DNA of 60,125 nucleotides from DASXZH01 sp036502005. GTDB lineage: Bacteria; Armatimonadota; Fimbriimonadia; Fimbriimonadales; Fimbriimonadaceae. Within the stretch, counting starts at the first letter, position 1; every line of letters begins with the position of its first letter. Below, in pieces: positions 42,413 to 52,017 of this stretch. Below the pieces are notes generated by a model. It was not told the origin of the DNA. It was given only the letters and a program-made list of their open reading frames with translations, and made no database searches. The stretch covers positions 1 to 60,125 of the forward strand of contig DASXZH010000064.1 of the NCBI GenBank assembly GCA_036502005.1, in the 5' to 3' direction. Made by a program: the position numbers and the translations under genes.

Positions 42413-42970
42413 TTAGTTCTCCGAAGTGGTGATGGTGACTCCAGAAACGACGTCGCCTTTCTCGATGGCCTTCAGGACATCCATGCCTTCGATCACCTTG
42501 CCGAAAACCGTGTAATTTCCATCCAAAAACTTGGCGGGTGCTAACAGGATGTAAAACTGGGAATCGCCGGAGTCCTTATCGCCTTGTTGTGTTGAGAGCC
42601 CGACAACTCCGGCTGCATCGTTTGAGTGGCCGCTGCCCTCAAAGGAAACTTTGGTTCCAGAGCCCTGGTGCGGCAGATCCGGATCATCCATCGCTTTCGT
42701 TCTCGAATCGGGCGCGCCGAACTGAACCAGGTACGGCCGCGGGGTTTTCACGACCCGGTAGAATTTCTGCCCATCATAGAAATTCTTCTTAACCAGGTCA
42801 ATAATGTGGTCTGTCGTTTTCGGCGCCTCTTTGGTGTAGAGGAGGATCTTGATGACGCCTCTGCCGTCCACATCGAGCCGCATCAGGGTTTCCGGAGGCA
42901 GCGGTTTGGCGAACGCGAAGGAGAGCAAGCCAAGGGCAAAAAGGAGAATTTGGACTCTGCACAGTCGCAT
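42413..42970 (-). CDS. Cyclophilin-type peptidyl-prolyl isomerase, exported
   Basis: 185 residues from the ATG at 42970 (a TTG one codon upstream is an alternative). The signal peptide ends FAFAKP. Motifs: FYDGQKFYRVVK, VQFGAPDSR, DSGDSQFYILLA and FLDGNYTVFGKVIEGMDVL. These are the cyclophilin core, giving cis-trans isomerisation of X-Pro bonds in the envelope. Position in a run with a GYF/TM2 gene before and transporter permeases after. Confidence 0.9.
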   Translation of the reverse strand: MRLCRVQILLFALGLLSFAFAKPLPPETLMRLDVDGRGVIKILLYTKEAPKTTDHIIDLVKKNFYDGQKFYRVVKTPRPYLVQFGAPDSRTKAMDDPDLPHQGSGTKVSFEGSGHSNDAAGVVGLSTQQGDKDSGDSQFYILLAPAKFLDGNYTVFGKVIEGMDVLKAIEKGDVVSGVTITTSEN

Positions 42971-43003
42971 CAATTTGATTGACGTGCGAAAGGGCCAGTT
43001 GGC

Positions 43004-43591
43004 TTAAGAATCGCCGAGAACTCTTCCGAAACCGTCGAATTGTACGCCGCCGGTCAGGATGATGATGCCATCGATGATGGACCAGAGCCACAAAACGCCG
43101 GTGCAAAAACCCAAAACCATCTGAATGGTGCCGTAGGCGTAATAACCGAGATAGATGCGCCCGGCTCCGGGAAAGATCTGCATCACGCCCGCCCACGTGC
43201 GACTCTTGTCGCTTCGCACCGCATAGGTCATCCGGTTGTAAGAATTGGCCACGGGCTGATAGCCGGGTTGAAAGTTCTGCTGAAAGCTTTGGGTCGGCTG
43301 ATAGGGATTGTAGTTACGCTGCTGTTGGGGCTGCTGTTGTTGAGCCATGGGCGGAGCAGGCTTGGGCTGCTGCTGATACATGGGCGGCGGAGGAGGCGCT
43401 GCGAAAGGGATGGCCATCTGAAGGGATGCTTTCAACTCGGGCACTGTATCGGCCGTTTGCCACTGGGCCATGCCCGTTCGCCAGACGTAGGTTTCGTGCA
43501 GGATAACTCCGCCCTCTACCAATTCTTCCATCTGCTCTTTGGTTAGAGGGCCCAGTTGGCCGTAATGCCCGATGTAATACCACTCGCCCAC
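43004..43591 (-). CDS. GYF_2 and TM2-domain membrane protein
   Basis: 195 residues from the GTG at 43591. The frame is open to 43783, but that extension is made of intergenic heptamer-like repeat and AAGGA precedes the GTG. Residues 3-60 are GYF_2 (WYYIGHYGQLGPLTKEQMEE and WRTGMAQWQTA). A Pro/Gln-rich linker at about 65-125 leads to a TM2 domain (KSRTWAGVMQIFPGAGRIYLG then YGTIQMVLGFCTGVLWLWSIIDG). TM2 proteins often lie in small envelope-associated operons; here with cyclophilin and dppB/C. Function unknown. Confidence 0.85.
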   Translation of the reverse strand: MGEWYYIGHYGQLGPLTKEQMEELVEGGVILHETYVWRTGMAQWQTADTVPELKASLQMAIPFAAPPPPPMYQQQPKPAPPMAQQQQPQQQRNYNPYQPTQSFQQNFQPGYQPVANSYNRMTYAVRSDKSRTWAGVMQIFPGAGRIYLGYYAYGTIQMVLGFCTGVLWLWSIIDGIIILTGGVQFDGFGRVLGDS

Positions 43592-43901
43592 GAGAAATTC
43601 CTTGAAACGATTTGATTGTACTGGGAGAATCGGTTTTCTGTGAGTGCAGATTAGAAGATGTGGGCAGAATGACCCAAAGGAATCTCGAATGTCGATTGTC
43701 GAATGGGGGATCAGATAGAAGAGTGGGTCAGGGATAGCGGATGGTGAGGCCTCTAAAATCTTTAGCATCTCGATAACACACAAGACATTTCCTTTAATGC
43801 GCCTGGAACTCGATCTGCTATCCCTATCCGCAATCCTCTATCCCCTATCCTCCATCGGAGGCACCCATCCGCTTCTCCCCTCATTAGATAGACTAACACC
43901 G

Positions 43902-45428
43902 ATGTCCGTACGAGTCCGATACGCGCCCAGTCCAACGGGAAGCCCACATGTGGGCAATATCCGCACCGCCCTGTTTTGCTACCTTTACTCCCGCCACACC
44001 GGCGGCGAGAACATGATTCGGCTGGAAGACACAGACCGAACGCGCTACGTTCCTGGCTCCGAAGAGGACATCATGGAGAGCCTGCACTGGGTCGGCATCG
44101 AGTGGGAGGAAGGCCCCGATAAGGGTGGCCCTTACGCCCCCTACCGGCAAAGCGAGCGGAAAGAAACCGGGATTTACCAGCCTTACATCGATCAACTCCT
44201 TGCTTCTGGCCAAGGCTACAAGGCCTTCGATACGCCGGAAGAGTTGGCCGAAATGCGGAAGATCCAAGAGCAGAACAAGAAGGCACTTGGCTATTTCGGC
44301 GGCGACTGGCGCGAGGCGATGCCCGAGCAAGTAGCGGAGACGGAAAAGGCCGGCAAGCCGTTTGTAATTCGCTTGAAAATGCCACGTGGAAGGACCCTTT
44401 CTTGCGTGGACGCCGTTCGCGGGCGCATCGAGTGGGATTCAGACACTTGCGATGATCAGGTGATGATCAAAGCTGACGGCATGCCAACCTATCATTTCGC
44501 GGCCATGGTGGATGACCATTTAATGGGGATCACCCACGTCATTCGTGGCGAGGAGTGGATTAGTTCAACGCCGAAGCATGTTTTTTTGCTGGAGTCTCTC
44601 GGTTGGGAGCCGCCTATTTTCGTTCATACGACGATTATCAAAGGTAAAGATGGCTCGAAGCTAAGCAAGCGCCACGGCGACACGCGGTGCCTTGATTTTA
44701 GGGCGGCGGGCTATCTGCCGGAGGCCTTGGTCAACTTTATCGCCCTGATCGGCTGGGCCCCCGGCGGCGACCGGGAACTGATGAGCAAAGCCCAACTGAT
44801 CGAAGCTTTTACTTTGGATGGCCTGCAACCTTCGCCGGGCGTTTTCGATATCGACAAGCTGCGCTGGATGAACGGCAACTATATTCGGGCGCTGGATCCT
44901 TTGGATTTGGGCGCTCGGCTGGAGGCCTATGTATCGAGCGAAGAAACTTTCGAATATTGGCTTAAGCCAGAGTTCGCAACGGAGGGAACGCACGCTTATC
45001 TGGGCCTGCTGCGCGAGGGTTTTGCCCGCGGTAAAAGCTATGCTCTGGCGACTCTGCCACTTGTGCAGGAGCGGGTTCATACCCTCGCCGATTTTGGCGA
45101 AGCGACTGCGTTCTTCTTTAACGATGAGCCGCCGATGGATCCAAAGGCTGTTGAGAAATGGTTTGGCGAGCCGTACGTGGGGCCGCTCTTCGATCGCTTT
45201 ATCCTCGAACTCGGCATCGCACCGAAAACTTTGGCAGAGTTGGAAACGATCGTACGCGACTACGCGGCTGAAGCCGGATTTGAGAAACTCGGCCCAATCG
45301 TGCATCCGTTGCGCGTTGCTTTGACCGGGAAGACAACTGGGCCAGGGCTTTTTGAGCTTATGGAGGTTTTGGGGAAAGATCGCATGGTTGCTCGCCTGAC
45401 GAGGGCGAAAGGGCTGCTAAAGCTGTGA
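43902..45428 (+). CDS. gltX: Glutamyl-tRNA synthetase
   Basis: 508 residues from the ATG at 43902; the frame extends to 43797, but those codons are intergenic repeat. Class I signatures: APSPTGSPHVGNI (HIGH) and GSKLSKRHGD (KMSKS equivalent). RLEDTDRTRYV, the GRTLSCVDAVRGRIEWD acceptor-binding part, and the WMNGNYIRALD linker are present, as is a helical anticodon-binding C-terminus ending KGLLKL. It charges tRNA-Glu. Divergent from the TM2 gene and followed by hisD after a 110-base A-rich gap. Confidence 0.96.
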   Translation: MSVRVRYAPSPTGSPHVGNIRTALFCYLYSRHTGGENMIRLEDTDRTRYVPGSEEDIMESLHWVGIEWEEGPDKGGPYAPYRQSERKETGIYQPYIDQLLASGQGYKAFDTPEELAEMRKIQEQNKKALGYFGGDWREAMPEQVAETEKAGKPFVIRLKMPRGRTLSCVDAVRGRIEWDSDTCDDQVMIKADGMPTYHFAAMVDDHLMGITHVIRGEEWISSTPKHVFLLESLGWEPPIFVHTTIIKGKDGSKLSKRHGDTRCLDFRAAGYLPEALVNFIALIGWAPGGDRELMSKAQLIEAFTLDGLQPSPGVFDIDKLRWMNGNYIRALDPLDLGARLEAYVSSEETFEYWLKPEFATEGTHAYLGLLREGFARGKSYALATLPLVQERVHTLADFGEATAFFFNDEPPMDPKAVEKWFGEPYVGPLFDRFILELGIAPKTLAELETIVRDYAAEAGFEKLGPIVHPLRVALTGKTTGPGLFELMEVLGKDRMVARLTRAKGLLKL

Positions 45429-45481
45429 ATTTTCTATTGGTACATGGGCGGCGCTCTACCGATGGGACGGATTCTAGGCTT

Positions 45482-45513
45482 AATCAAAAATCAAAAATCA
45501 AAATTCAAAAATC
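45482..45513. repeat. Short tandem repeat (AATCAAA units) between gltX and hisD
   Basis: A run of AATCAAAA/AATTCAAA units. Same type as other A-rich heptamer-like arrays between genes in this window. Confidence 0.75.
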
Positions 45514-45538
45514 CTTCCTGCCGGAGCTTGTGGCCTAA

Positions 45539-46855
45539 ATGGGGGTTCCGCTCTGCAAAATCTACACGGATTCAGCCGAAGCCTTCCGCTTCTTGGCCAC
45601 GCGAGGCGTGGCGATTGATGAAAAGGTCGGCGCAGTGGTCGCCCAGATTATCGAAGATGTGCGAACCCGCGGGGATGCCGCTGTGCTCGAAAGCGCCCAG
45701 AAATTCGATTCTCCCAAAGTCTCATCGGTGCTCGCCACGGAAGAAGAAATGGAACAAGCCGCCGTCCCGGAAAGGGACCTGGCAGCAATCAGAACGGCGA
45801 TAAAGCGTGTGCGGTTCTTCCACGACTCCCAAATGAAAGCTCTTACTGCAGGCTGGGATGCATCCGATGGTCTTTACGAATGGCAGCAACAAGAATCCCA
45901 CGGCGGCACTACCGGGCAAAGGCTACGGCCGCTTAGCAAAGCCGGAATCTATGTTCCGGGCGGTAAAGCCAACTATCCCAGCTCTGTAATCATGAACTGC
46001 GTGCCCGCGCTGGCGGCGGGCGTTAAAGATATCACCATAACTTCCCCGGCAGGCGAAAACGGCTCTTTCAGTCCTGCGGTTTTGGTCGCGGCCCGCGAAT
46101 GCGGGATTGAGCGGCTCGCTAAAGTTGGCGGCGCGGCCGCGATCGCTGCGCTGGCCTTTGGAACCGAATCGATCCCGAGGGTCGATAAGATAGCAGGCCC
46201 CGGAAACAAGTTCGTTAACGAAGCAAAGCGTCAGCTTTGGGGACGGGTGGGTTTAGACCTGTACGCCGGCCCAAGCGAGGTTTGCGTGTTGGTGGATGAT
46301 TCGGCAAACGCCAAGTTCGCCGCCATCGATTGGCTCACGCAGGTCGAACACGCGGAGGATAACGCCGGGTTTTTGGTTTCCACTTCGGAGTCCAAACTGC
46401 TGGAAGTCTTACTGGCCGCAGAACTGCACTTGCAAACTGCTCCCCGCGCGGCAATTATAAGGGCAGCCCTGGCCAACTACGGCACCGCATTCGTGGCAAA
46501 GGATATCGATGAGGCGCTGGAACTTGTAAACGCCATCGCGCCCGAGCACCTCACGGTTTCGGTTCGTGAACCCGAAAAGCTCTTGGGGAGAATTGAAAAC
46601 GCAGGCTGCACCTTGCTTGGCGAGTTCACTCCAGAAAGCGCCGGAGACTACGCCATCGGGCCCTCCCATACGTTGCCGACCTCAACTGCGGCCCGGTTCG
46701 CCAGCCCCCTAAACGTTTTGGACTTTGTAAAAGTGCAGAGTGTTAGCTTTTTAACCAAGGCCGATTTGGAAGAAATAACTCCCGCAATCGAGGCATTCGG
46801 GACGATGGAAGGTCTCCCAACCCACGGCTATGGGGCAACCGTCCGTAGGTTATAA
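45539..46855 (+). CDS. hisD: Histidinol dehydrogenase
   Basis: 438 residues. It performs the last two oxidations to histidine. Signatures: RPLSKAGIYVPGGKANYPS, KIAGPGNKFVNEAKRQLWG, DLYAGPSEVCVLVD, the catalytic QVEHAED and PSHTLPTSTAARFASPLNVLDF near the C-terminus with the zinc-ligand His. It lies alone, away from other his genes, which suggests dispersed histidine genes. ATG at 45539 with TAA of the preceding frame overlapping; upstream Shine-Dalgarno is weak (GGAG at -16). Confidence 0.95.
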   Translation: MGVPLCKIYTDSAEAFRFLATRGVAIDEKVGAVVAQIIEDVRTRGDAAVLESAQKFDSPKVSSVLATEEEMEQAAVPERDLAAIRTAIKRVRFFHDSQMKALTAGWDASDGLYEWQQQESHGGTTGQRLRPLSKAGIYVPGGKANYPSSVIMNCVPALAAGVKDITITSPAGENGSFSPAVLVAARECGIERLAKVGGAAAIAALAFGTESIPRVDKIAGPGNKFVNEAKRQLWGRVGLDLYAGPSEVCVLVDDSANAKFAAIDWLTQVEHAEDNAGFLVSTSESKLLEVLLAAELHLQTAPRAAIIRAALANYGTAFVAKDIDEALELVNAIAPEHLTVSVREPEKLLGRIENAGCTLLGEFTPESAGDYAIGPSHTLPTSTAARFASPLNVLDFVKVQSVSFLTKADLEEITPAIEAFGTMEGLPTHGYGATVRRL

Positions 46856-46878
46856 GTCGATAGTTGATGGTACCGGCA

Positions 46879-47023
46879 GGTCTCGCGAAGCTGTGGAGTG
46901 CGGGAGCTTGCTCCTGCTCTGGAATAGGAAGCTTGCTTCCGGCCAAATAGCAAATATGCGCGGCAGCAAGCTGCCTGATTTTGAGCAGGAGCAAGCTCCC
47001 GCGCTCCACAGCTTCGCGAGACC
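46879..47023. repeat. 145-bp palindromic repeat (AGCTTGCT family)
   Basis: The arms start GGTCTCGCGAAGCTGTGGAG and pair over about 40 bases with the inverse at 46984-47023. Within them are small palindromes GGGAGCTTGCTCC, GGAAGCTTGCTTCC and GGCAGCAAGCTGCC, where flanking pairs covary while the AGC..GCT core is fixed. A shorter copy is at 5411-5523. Fits a REP-like family that may be moved by a transposase in trans. Confidence 0.8.
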
Positions 47024-47067
47024 TTCCGAGCGTTCGGCTAGCGACCAGCTACTGTCAACCATTGGTT

Positions 47068-47112
47068 ATCGACTTTCGCCTTTCGCCTTTCGACTTTCGA
47101 CTTTCGACCTAT
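47068..47112. repeat. CTTTCGAC-type tandem repeat
   Basis: Runs of CTTTCG(A/C)C-like units, same family as the large arrays at 52018-52440. It lies between the palindromic repeat and the 3' end of pnkp. Confidence 0.7.
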
Positions 47113-47119
47113 CCCCCGT

Positions 47120-49658
47120 CTACAACCTGGGATCGACCGGTTCGCTCTCCAGAGCCAAAACCGCGAATACGCATTCGTGAACGCGCCTAAGTGGCTCCCG
47201 CTGAACAAATCGCTGCAAGCCTTCCATTCCCAAAGCGAACTCGCGGGCAGCGAGGCTGCGCTTACGGCTAAGCCCACGCTTCCGAAGTCGATCCAAATGC
47301 TGCGGCAACGTGTATTCCGGTCCGTAGATGATTCGCAGATACTCACGGCCGCGGCATTTGAGGGCAGGCTGAACAAGGCCTTTAGGGCCTTGGGCGATAA
47401 AAGTTAATGGCTTAATCACCATTCCTTCCCCGCCTTTTCCGGTGAGTTCTTCCCACCAGGCAATGCCTTGCCCAACTCTTGCTTCATCGCCCGTGTCCAC
47501 CACCAAATAAGGCGTCTGGAATAGGAGCGAATCCTCCTTGGCAAAGGCAGAAATGGTTTGCATGTGCCAAAGGTGGTCTTTATCGCTATGAACTGCCCCC
47601 TCGCTCGCAAGGATATGAAACGGCGCCAAACGCAAATCTTCCATGGAATGCACCGACCAGCAATAGCGCAAATAGGATTCCACGTACCGTTGGGCTAACT
47701 CCTGGCGTTCCTCGGTTCGCTCCAGTAAAGCCTTGAACTCCGGGCTATCGTTTAGTTGGGCAGCCTTTGTAAGCAGTTCCTTCTCTTGGGTGAGAGATTT
47801 GCCAGCCGCTGCTCCCAGAGGCGCATATTGCTTTTTCAGCAGTTCTTGGGCCTTGGCGGACCAAGGCATCAGTTCGCAGTCCAGAATCACCCAGTTCGTT
47901 GACAGCGTTTCCCACGTTTCCGCGCGATCCATGGAAGAAACAATGCGCGCTAGAAAGGCCGCTTCCAGGGCGGCATCGTCGAAAAAGCGTCGCCCAGTTC
48001 GTGTATAAACTGCACCCTGCTCGCCAGATTCGAGTCCAAATCGTATCTTGGCAACGTCCAGGTCGCGGCACAGAACAACCACCGCCCGAGAACCCATATG
48101 CTTCTCTTCGCAAATGACCTGCGGCACGCCCACCGAGCTGAAATACTCAAAAGCTTGACTGGGGTGCTCCAGATAGCCTTCCAGATACGAAGTTTCCGAA
48201 GGCGACATCGTTGGCGGCAAATAAATCAGCCATTTCGGATTTGAAGCGAACCGGCTCATTGCCTCTAAAGCGGCGGAAGAGTTTTCCTCGCGGATCGTGA
48301 TGTTCCCGCCAAGCGCGGTAGTTACAAGCCTCTTGCCAAAAACGTCTTCCAGGTCGAGCACATCGTCAATCTGGTGCTGGCTGCTTAAGCCGGCCGCCTC
48401 AAAATCGATGGGCCGCGCTGATTCGGCATAAACCTGATGGGCGGGAACAGAAACAAGCTCCATTTCCGGATAGCGCAAGGCGCTCAGCTTGCCGCCAAAA
48501 ACGCAGCCAGTATCGATATTGATTGTGCCGTTTAGCCACTCGGCGTAAGGAATGGGGGTGTGGCCGTATACCACCTTGGCTCTGCCCCGGTATTCACTTG
48601 CCCAATTGTAGCGGACCGGCAGGCCGAACTCGTCGATCTCGCCCGTAGTTTCGCCAAACATTGCGAACGACCGAACTACACCCGAGGTGCGCCCCTGCAT
48701 GTTCTCCTTCATCCCCGCGTGGGCAACGACCAGTTTGCCGTCGTCCATCACGTAGTGGCTGATCAATCCATCTAAGAATTTGGCTGCATCTTGTACAAAT
48801 TCCGGTTCTTCCTTCTTGAGTTGGTTCATGGATTCGGCAAGACCATGAGCCAGCTTCACGTCACGTCCGTGGAGCTTTTTCTGGAGCTTGTCATCGTGGT
48901 TGCCGGGCACGCAGATGGCGGTTCCTGCCCTAACCGAAGCCATCGCCAGCTTCAAAACTTCCGGCGTTTTGGGTCCGCGATCGACCAGGTCCCCGAGGAA
49001 AATGAGCTTGCGACCATCCTTGTGGGTGGCGACATAGCTTTCAACTTCGTAGCCGAGCTTGGCTAGGAGCTCAGTTAGCTCATCGTAGCAACCGTGTACG
49101 TCACCGATGATGTCGAATGGCCCGTGCTCGTCCCTCTTGTCTTGCCAAAGCTTGGTGCGCTCGATGCTCGCTTCTTCAACATCATTCGGGGTGCGAAGGA
49201 AGAACTTCTCCCTAATCCCTTCTTTGGACATACCGTACACGCCTCGGCGCAGAGCGGCCAAGTGGTTCCGAACCACGGGTTTACCAAAGTGCCGGTCTGG
49301 CCTCTTCTCGTTCCTTTCGTGACAGATTGACTCAGGCAGATCAAAAATGATCGCGTAAACCATCACGTGGTAATCGCGCGCCAGTTGGATCATGTCCTTT
49401 CTGCTCTCGGGCTGAACGTTGGTGGCGTCGATGACGGTTAGCAGTCCCCGCTCAAGGCGCTTGCGCGCTATGTAGCGCAGCAGGTCGAAGGCGTCCCCCG
49501 TGGCTTCCTGGTTATTCTCATCGTCGCTGATGAGACCACGGCAATCATCGGAAGAGATGACTTCGGTCGGCAAAAAATGCTTTGTCGCGAATGTGCTCTT
49601 GCCGCAGCCTGAGGCCGACTAGGAGTACAAGGCACAGTTCTGGCAAAGTGATTTTCAC
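47120..49658 (-). pseudogene. pnkp: Polynucleotide kinase-phosphatase (bacterial Pnkp, RNA repair), frameshifted at the P-loop
   Basis: From the TTG at 49573 the frame encodes 817 residues: rest of the kinase, a metallophosphatase (GDVHG 157-161, GDLVDRG 194-200, GNHD 224-227, VVYGHTP 335-341) and a ligase-type adenylyltransferase with Lys491 in EEKHMGS. The missing N-terminus is in the sequence: from a GTG at 49658 the minus strand reads MKITLPELCLVLLVG, and the Walker A ASGCGKSTFATKHF sits in the 817-codon frame but just behind a TAG. The two frames meet at 49613-49617, so two bases appear to be lost (or one gained). Pnkp heals and seals cut RNA together with Hen1. The indel would abolish the kinase P-loop if real. 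Confidence 0.87.
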
Positions 49659-49735
49659 GGAGCTTTATAGTGTAGCCAACCGACATTCGCAAAAGCCTTT
49701 ATGAGAACCGTGCCATTGCCGAACAGGGTCACTTA

Positions 49736-49941
49736 AGCCCTCTCCCGCTTCGTTCCTCAGCGACCTCTCCTCAAGGAGAGATGAATAATCTCTTGGCTTT
49801 CCGCACGTCTTAGGCCCCACATTGACGGAGATTTTGAAACTAGATTCGGCTATCACCGCCAGCTTTAAGAGCCGTCCAGCCACTCATCTCTCCTCAAGGA
49901 GAGGTCGGTAAGTGAGTCCGCGAGCGAACCGGGAGAGGGCT
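49736..49941. repeat. 206-bp MITE-like inverted repeat between pnkp and hen1
   Basis: Ends AGCCCTCTCCCGCTTCG and inverse of CGAACCGGGAGAGGGCT match closely, and both carry a GACCTCTCCTNAAGGAGAG segment further in. A partial copy is at 34417-34466. It occupies most of the 363-base gap between the divergent RNA repair genes, where their promoters should be. Confidence 0.78.
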
Positions 49942-50021
49942 AGTAAAGCTTCCCCGGCGTTCGTAAGGCTCCCAGTTTTTTTCGACTACTGCACAACCTT
50001 CCAGCTACAATAAAAGACCTC

Positions 50022-51431
50022 TTGCTAACGCTCACAACCACCCATAAGCCCGCAACCGATTTGGGATTCTTGCTCCACAAGAACCCCGCCCGCATGCACA
50101 CGGCAGAGCTCAGTTTCGGCGCGGCCCATCTCTTCTATTCCGAGACCAACGAAGAACGCTGCACGGCAGCTTTAATGCTGGAAATCGACCCGATTAGATT
50201 GGTTCGGGGCCAAACCACAAGCGGCGAGGGTGGGCTGTTCGGCCAGTATGTGAACGACCGGCCATACGTGGCTTCTTCCTTCGTTAGCGCCGCTATGGCG
50301 GAGTTCTTCGGAACCGCAATGGGCGGACGGAGCAAAGAACGGCCAGAACTTGCCGACACGGAGATTCCGCTTGAGGTCCATATCTCGGTCATTGCCGTCC
50401 GAGGCGGCGAAACGTTCTTACAGGAGCTATTTACGCCGTTAGGCTACGAGATTGAGACCTACCGATTGCCTTTGCAGGAGAAGTTTCCGGAGTGGGGCGA
50501 TGGCCATTATTTCGCGCTGACCCTTCGTAAAACCACCCGCATCAAGGAGTTTCTGAACCACCTTTACGTGCTGATCCCGGTCCTGGATGACGGCAAGCAC
50601 TACTTTGTCGGGAAGGCCGAGATCGAGAAGCTTCTGCACCGGGCTGGGGATTGGCTGCCAACCCATCCGCTAAAGGATGAAATCACCTCACGATATCTGC
50701 GGCGGCAAAAGGTTTTAACGAGAGAGGCGCTGGCAAGGCTGGCGGAAGACTCGGGTGATACCGATCCGGATGAAACGGAAATCGGGCATGACATCGAGGA
50801 GCGGATGGTCGAGAGGGTGCTTTCGCTGCATGATATCAGGCTCAATCAGGTGGTCGAAGAGTTAAAGAAATCCGGTGCCGAGCGAATGCTGGACCTTGGA
50901 TGCGGCGAGGGACGGCTGATACAGCTCCTTCTAAAAGAAAAGCAGTTCCAAGAGGTCGCTGGCATGGACGTTTCGCTGTCGGTTTTGCAGCGGGCGGAAA
51001 GGCGGCTTCATTTCGATACGATGTCCGAGAAAATGAAGGAGCGCGTGCGCCTGCTTCACGGCTCGCTTGTCTACCGAGACCGGCGGTTAGCCGGCTACGA
51101 TGCCGCCGCTATCGTCGAGGTGATCGAGCACCTGGATGAAGCAAGACTGGCCGCCCTTGAGCGCATGGTTTTTGAGTTTGCTAAACCTAGAACGGTTATT
51201 GTAACAACACCCAACTCGGAGTACAACGTGCTCTTTGCGACCTTGCCTTCGGGAACGATGCGGCACAAGGACCACCGGTTTGAATGGACTCGCGCTCAGT
51301 TCTCCGAATGGGCTGCACGCGTGGCGGCGACGCACGGCTATACCGTAACCACGAGCGGCATTGGGCCGGAAGATGAAACCCACGGCGCGCCAAGCCAAAT
51401 GGGCGTATTCGTTAGGTCAACCCATGGATAA
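50022..51431 (+). CDS. hen1: 3'-terminal RNA ribose 2'-O-methyltransferase Hen1 (bacterial)
   Basis: 469 residues, TTG start at 50022 (no ATG is available; TTTHKPATDLGFLLHKNP is the family opening). Residues 1-240 are the bacterial N-terminal domain that activates Pnkp ligase. Residues 280-469 are the methyltransferase: LDLGCGEG at 290-297 (AdoMet) and the metal set E366, E369, H370 and H418, the pattern described for Clostridium thermocellum Hen1. It 2'-O-methylates the broken RNA 3' end before sealing, protecting the repaired site. Divergent from pnkp rather than in the common same-strand order. Its stop overlaps the next gene. Confidence 0.95.
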   Translation: MLTLTTTHKPATDLGFLLHKNPARMHTAELSFGAAHLFYSETNEERCTAALMLEIDPIRLVRGQTTSGEGGLFGQYVNDRPYVASSFVSAAMAEFFGTAMGGRSKERPELADTEIPLEVHISVIAVRGGETFLQELFTPLGYEIETYRLPLQEKFPEWGDGHYFALTLRKTTRIKEFLNHLYVLIPVLDDGKHYFVGKAEIEKLLHRAGDWLPTHPLKDEITSRYLRRQKVLTREALARLAEDSGDTDPDETEIGHDIEERMVERVLSLHDIRLNQVVEELKKSGAERMLDLGCGEGRLIQLLLKEKQFQEVAGMDVSLSVLQRAERRLHFDTMSEKMKERVRLLHGSLVYRDRRLAGYDAAAIVEVIEHLDEARLAALERMVFEFAKPRTVIVTTPNSEYNVLFATLPSGTMRHKDHRFEWTRAQFSEWAARVAATHGYTVTTSGIGPEDETHGAPSQMGVFVRSTHG

Positions 51432-52017
51432 AGGAAGGCTGGAAGCCTTCAGCGATGGCGTGCTCGCGATTATCATCACGATCATGGTGCTGGAGCTTAA
51501 GCCTCCCCAGGGCACCTCTTGGAGCGCGCTTCAACCCCTAATCCCAACTCTGGCGAGCTACATTCTCAGCTTCATTTATGTGGGGATCTATTGGAACAAC
51601 CACCACCACATGCTGCAGGCGGCAAAGCACGTAAACGGCGCAGTTTTGTGGGCTAATCTTCACCTTTTGTTATGGCTCTCTTTGGTGCCGATAGCTACAA
51701 CTTGGCTTGGCACCACCGGTATCGCCTGTGTTCCAGCCGCGATTTATGGGTTTTTGCTTTTCATGGCCGGCGTTGCCTACTTCATTCTTGCTCAGCTAAT
51801 CGCCGCGAATGGCAAGGGATCGGAGCTGGCCCAGGCGTTGGGAAAGGATTTTAAAGGAAAGCTCTCTGTTGTCTTTTATGCGATCGCGATAGCCATCGCC
51901 TTCCTCCAGCCGGTGGTTTCATGCGTGATTTACGTTTTGGTGGCAGTCATGTGGCTGGTTCCGGATCAGCGGTTTGAACATCTGTATGCGGCGCGGAGTT
52001 CCGCGAGTGACGGATAG
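51424..52017 (+). CDS. TMEM175-family (DUF1211) potassium-channel-like membrane protein
   Basis: 197 residues from the ATG at 51424, overlapping the hen1 stop by 8 bases. RLEAFSDGVLAIIITIMVLEL contains the FSDGV filter motif of the TMEM175 family, and there are six predicted helices; YWNNHHHMLQAAKHVNG is also typical. Bacterial members form K+-conducting tetramers. Translational overlap with hen1 suggests co-expression, but a functional link to RNA repair is only inferred. Confidence 0.88.
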   Translation: MDKGRLEAFSDGVLAIIITIMVLELKPPQGTSWSALQPLIPTLASYILSFIYVGIYWNNHHHMLQAAKHVNGAVLWANLHLLLWLSLVPIATTWLGTTGIACVPAAIYGFLLFMAGVAYFILAQLIAANGKGSELAQALGKDFKGKLSVVFYAIAIAIAFLQPVVSCVIYVLVAVMWLVPDQRFEHLYAARSSASDG

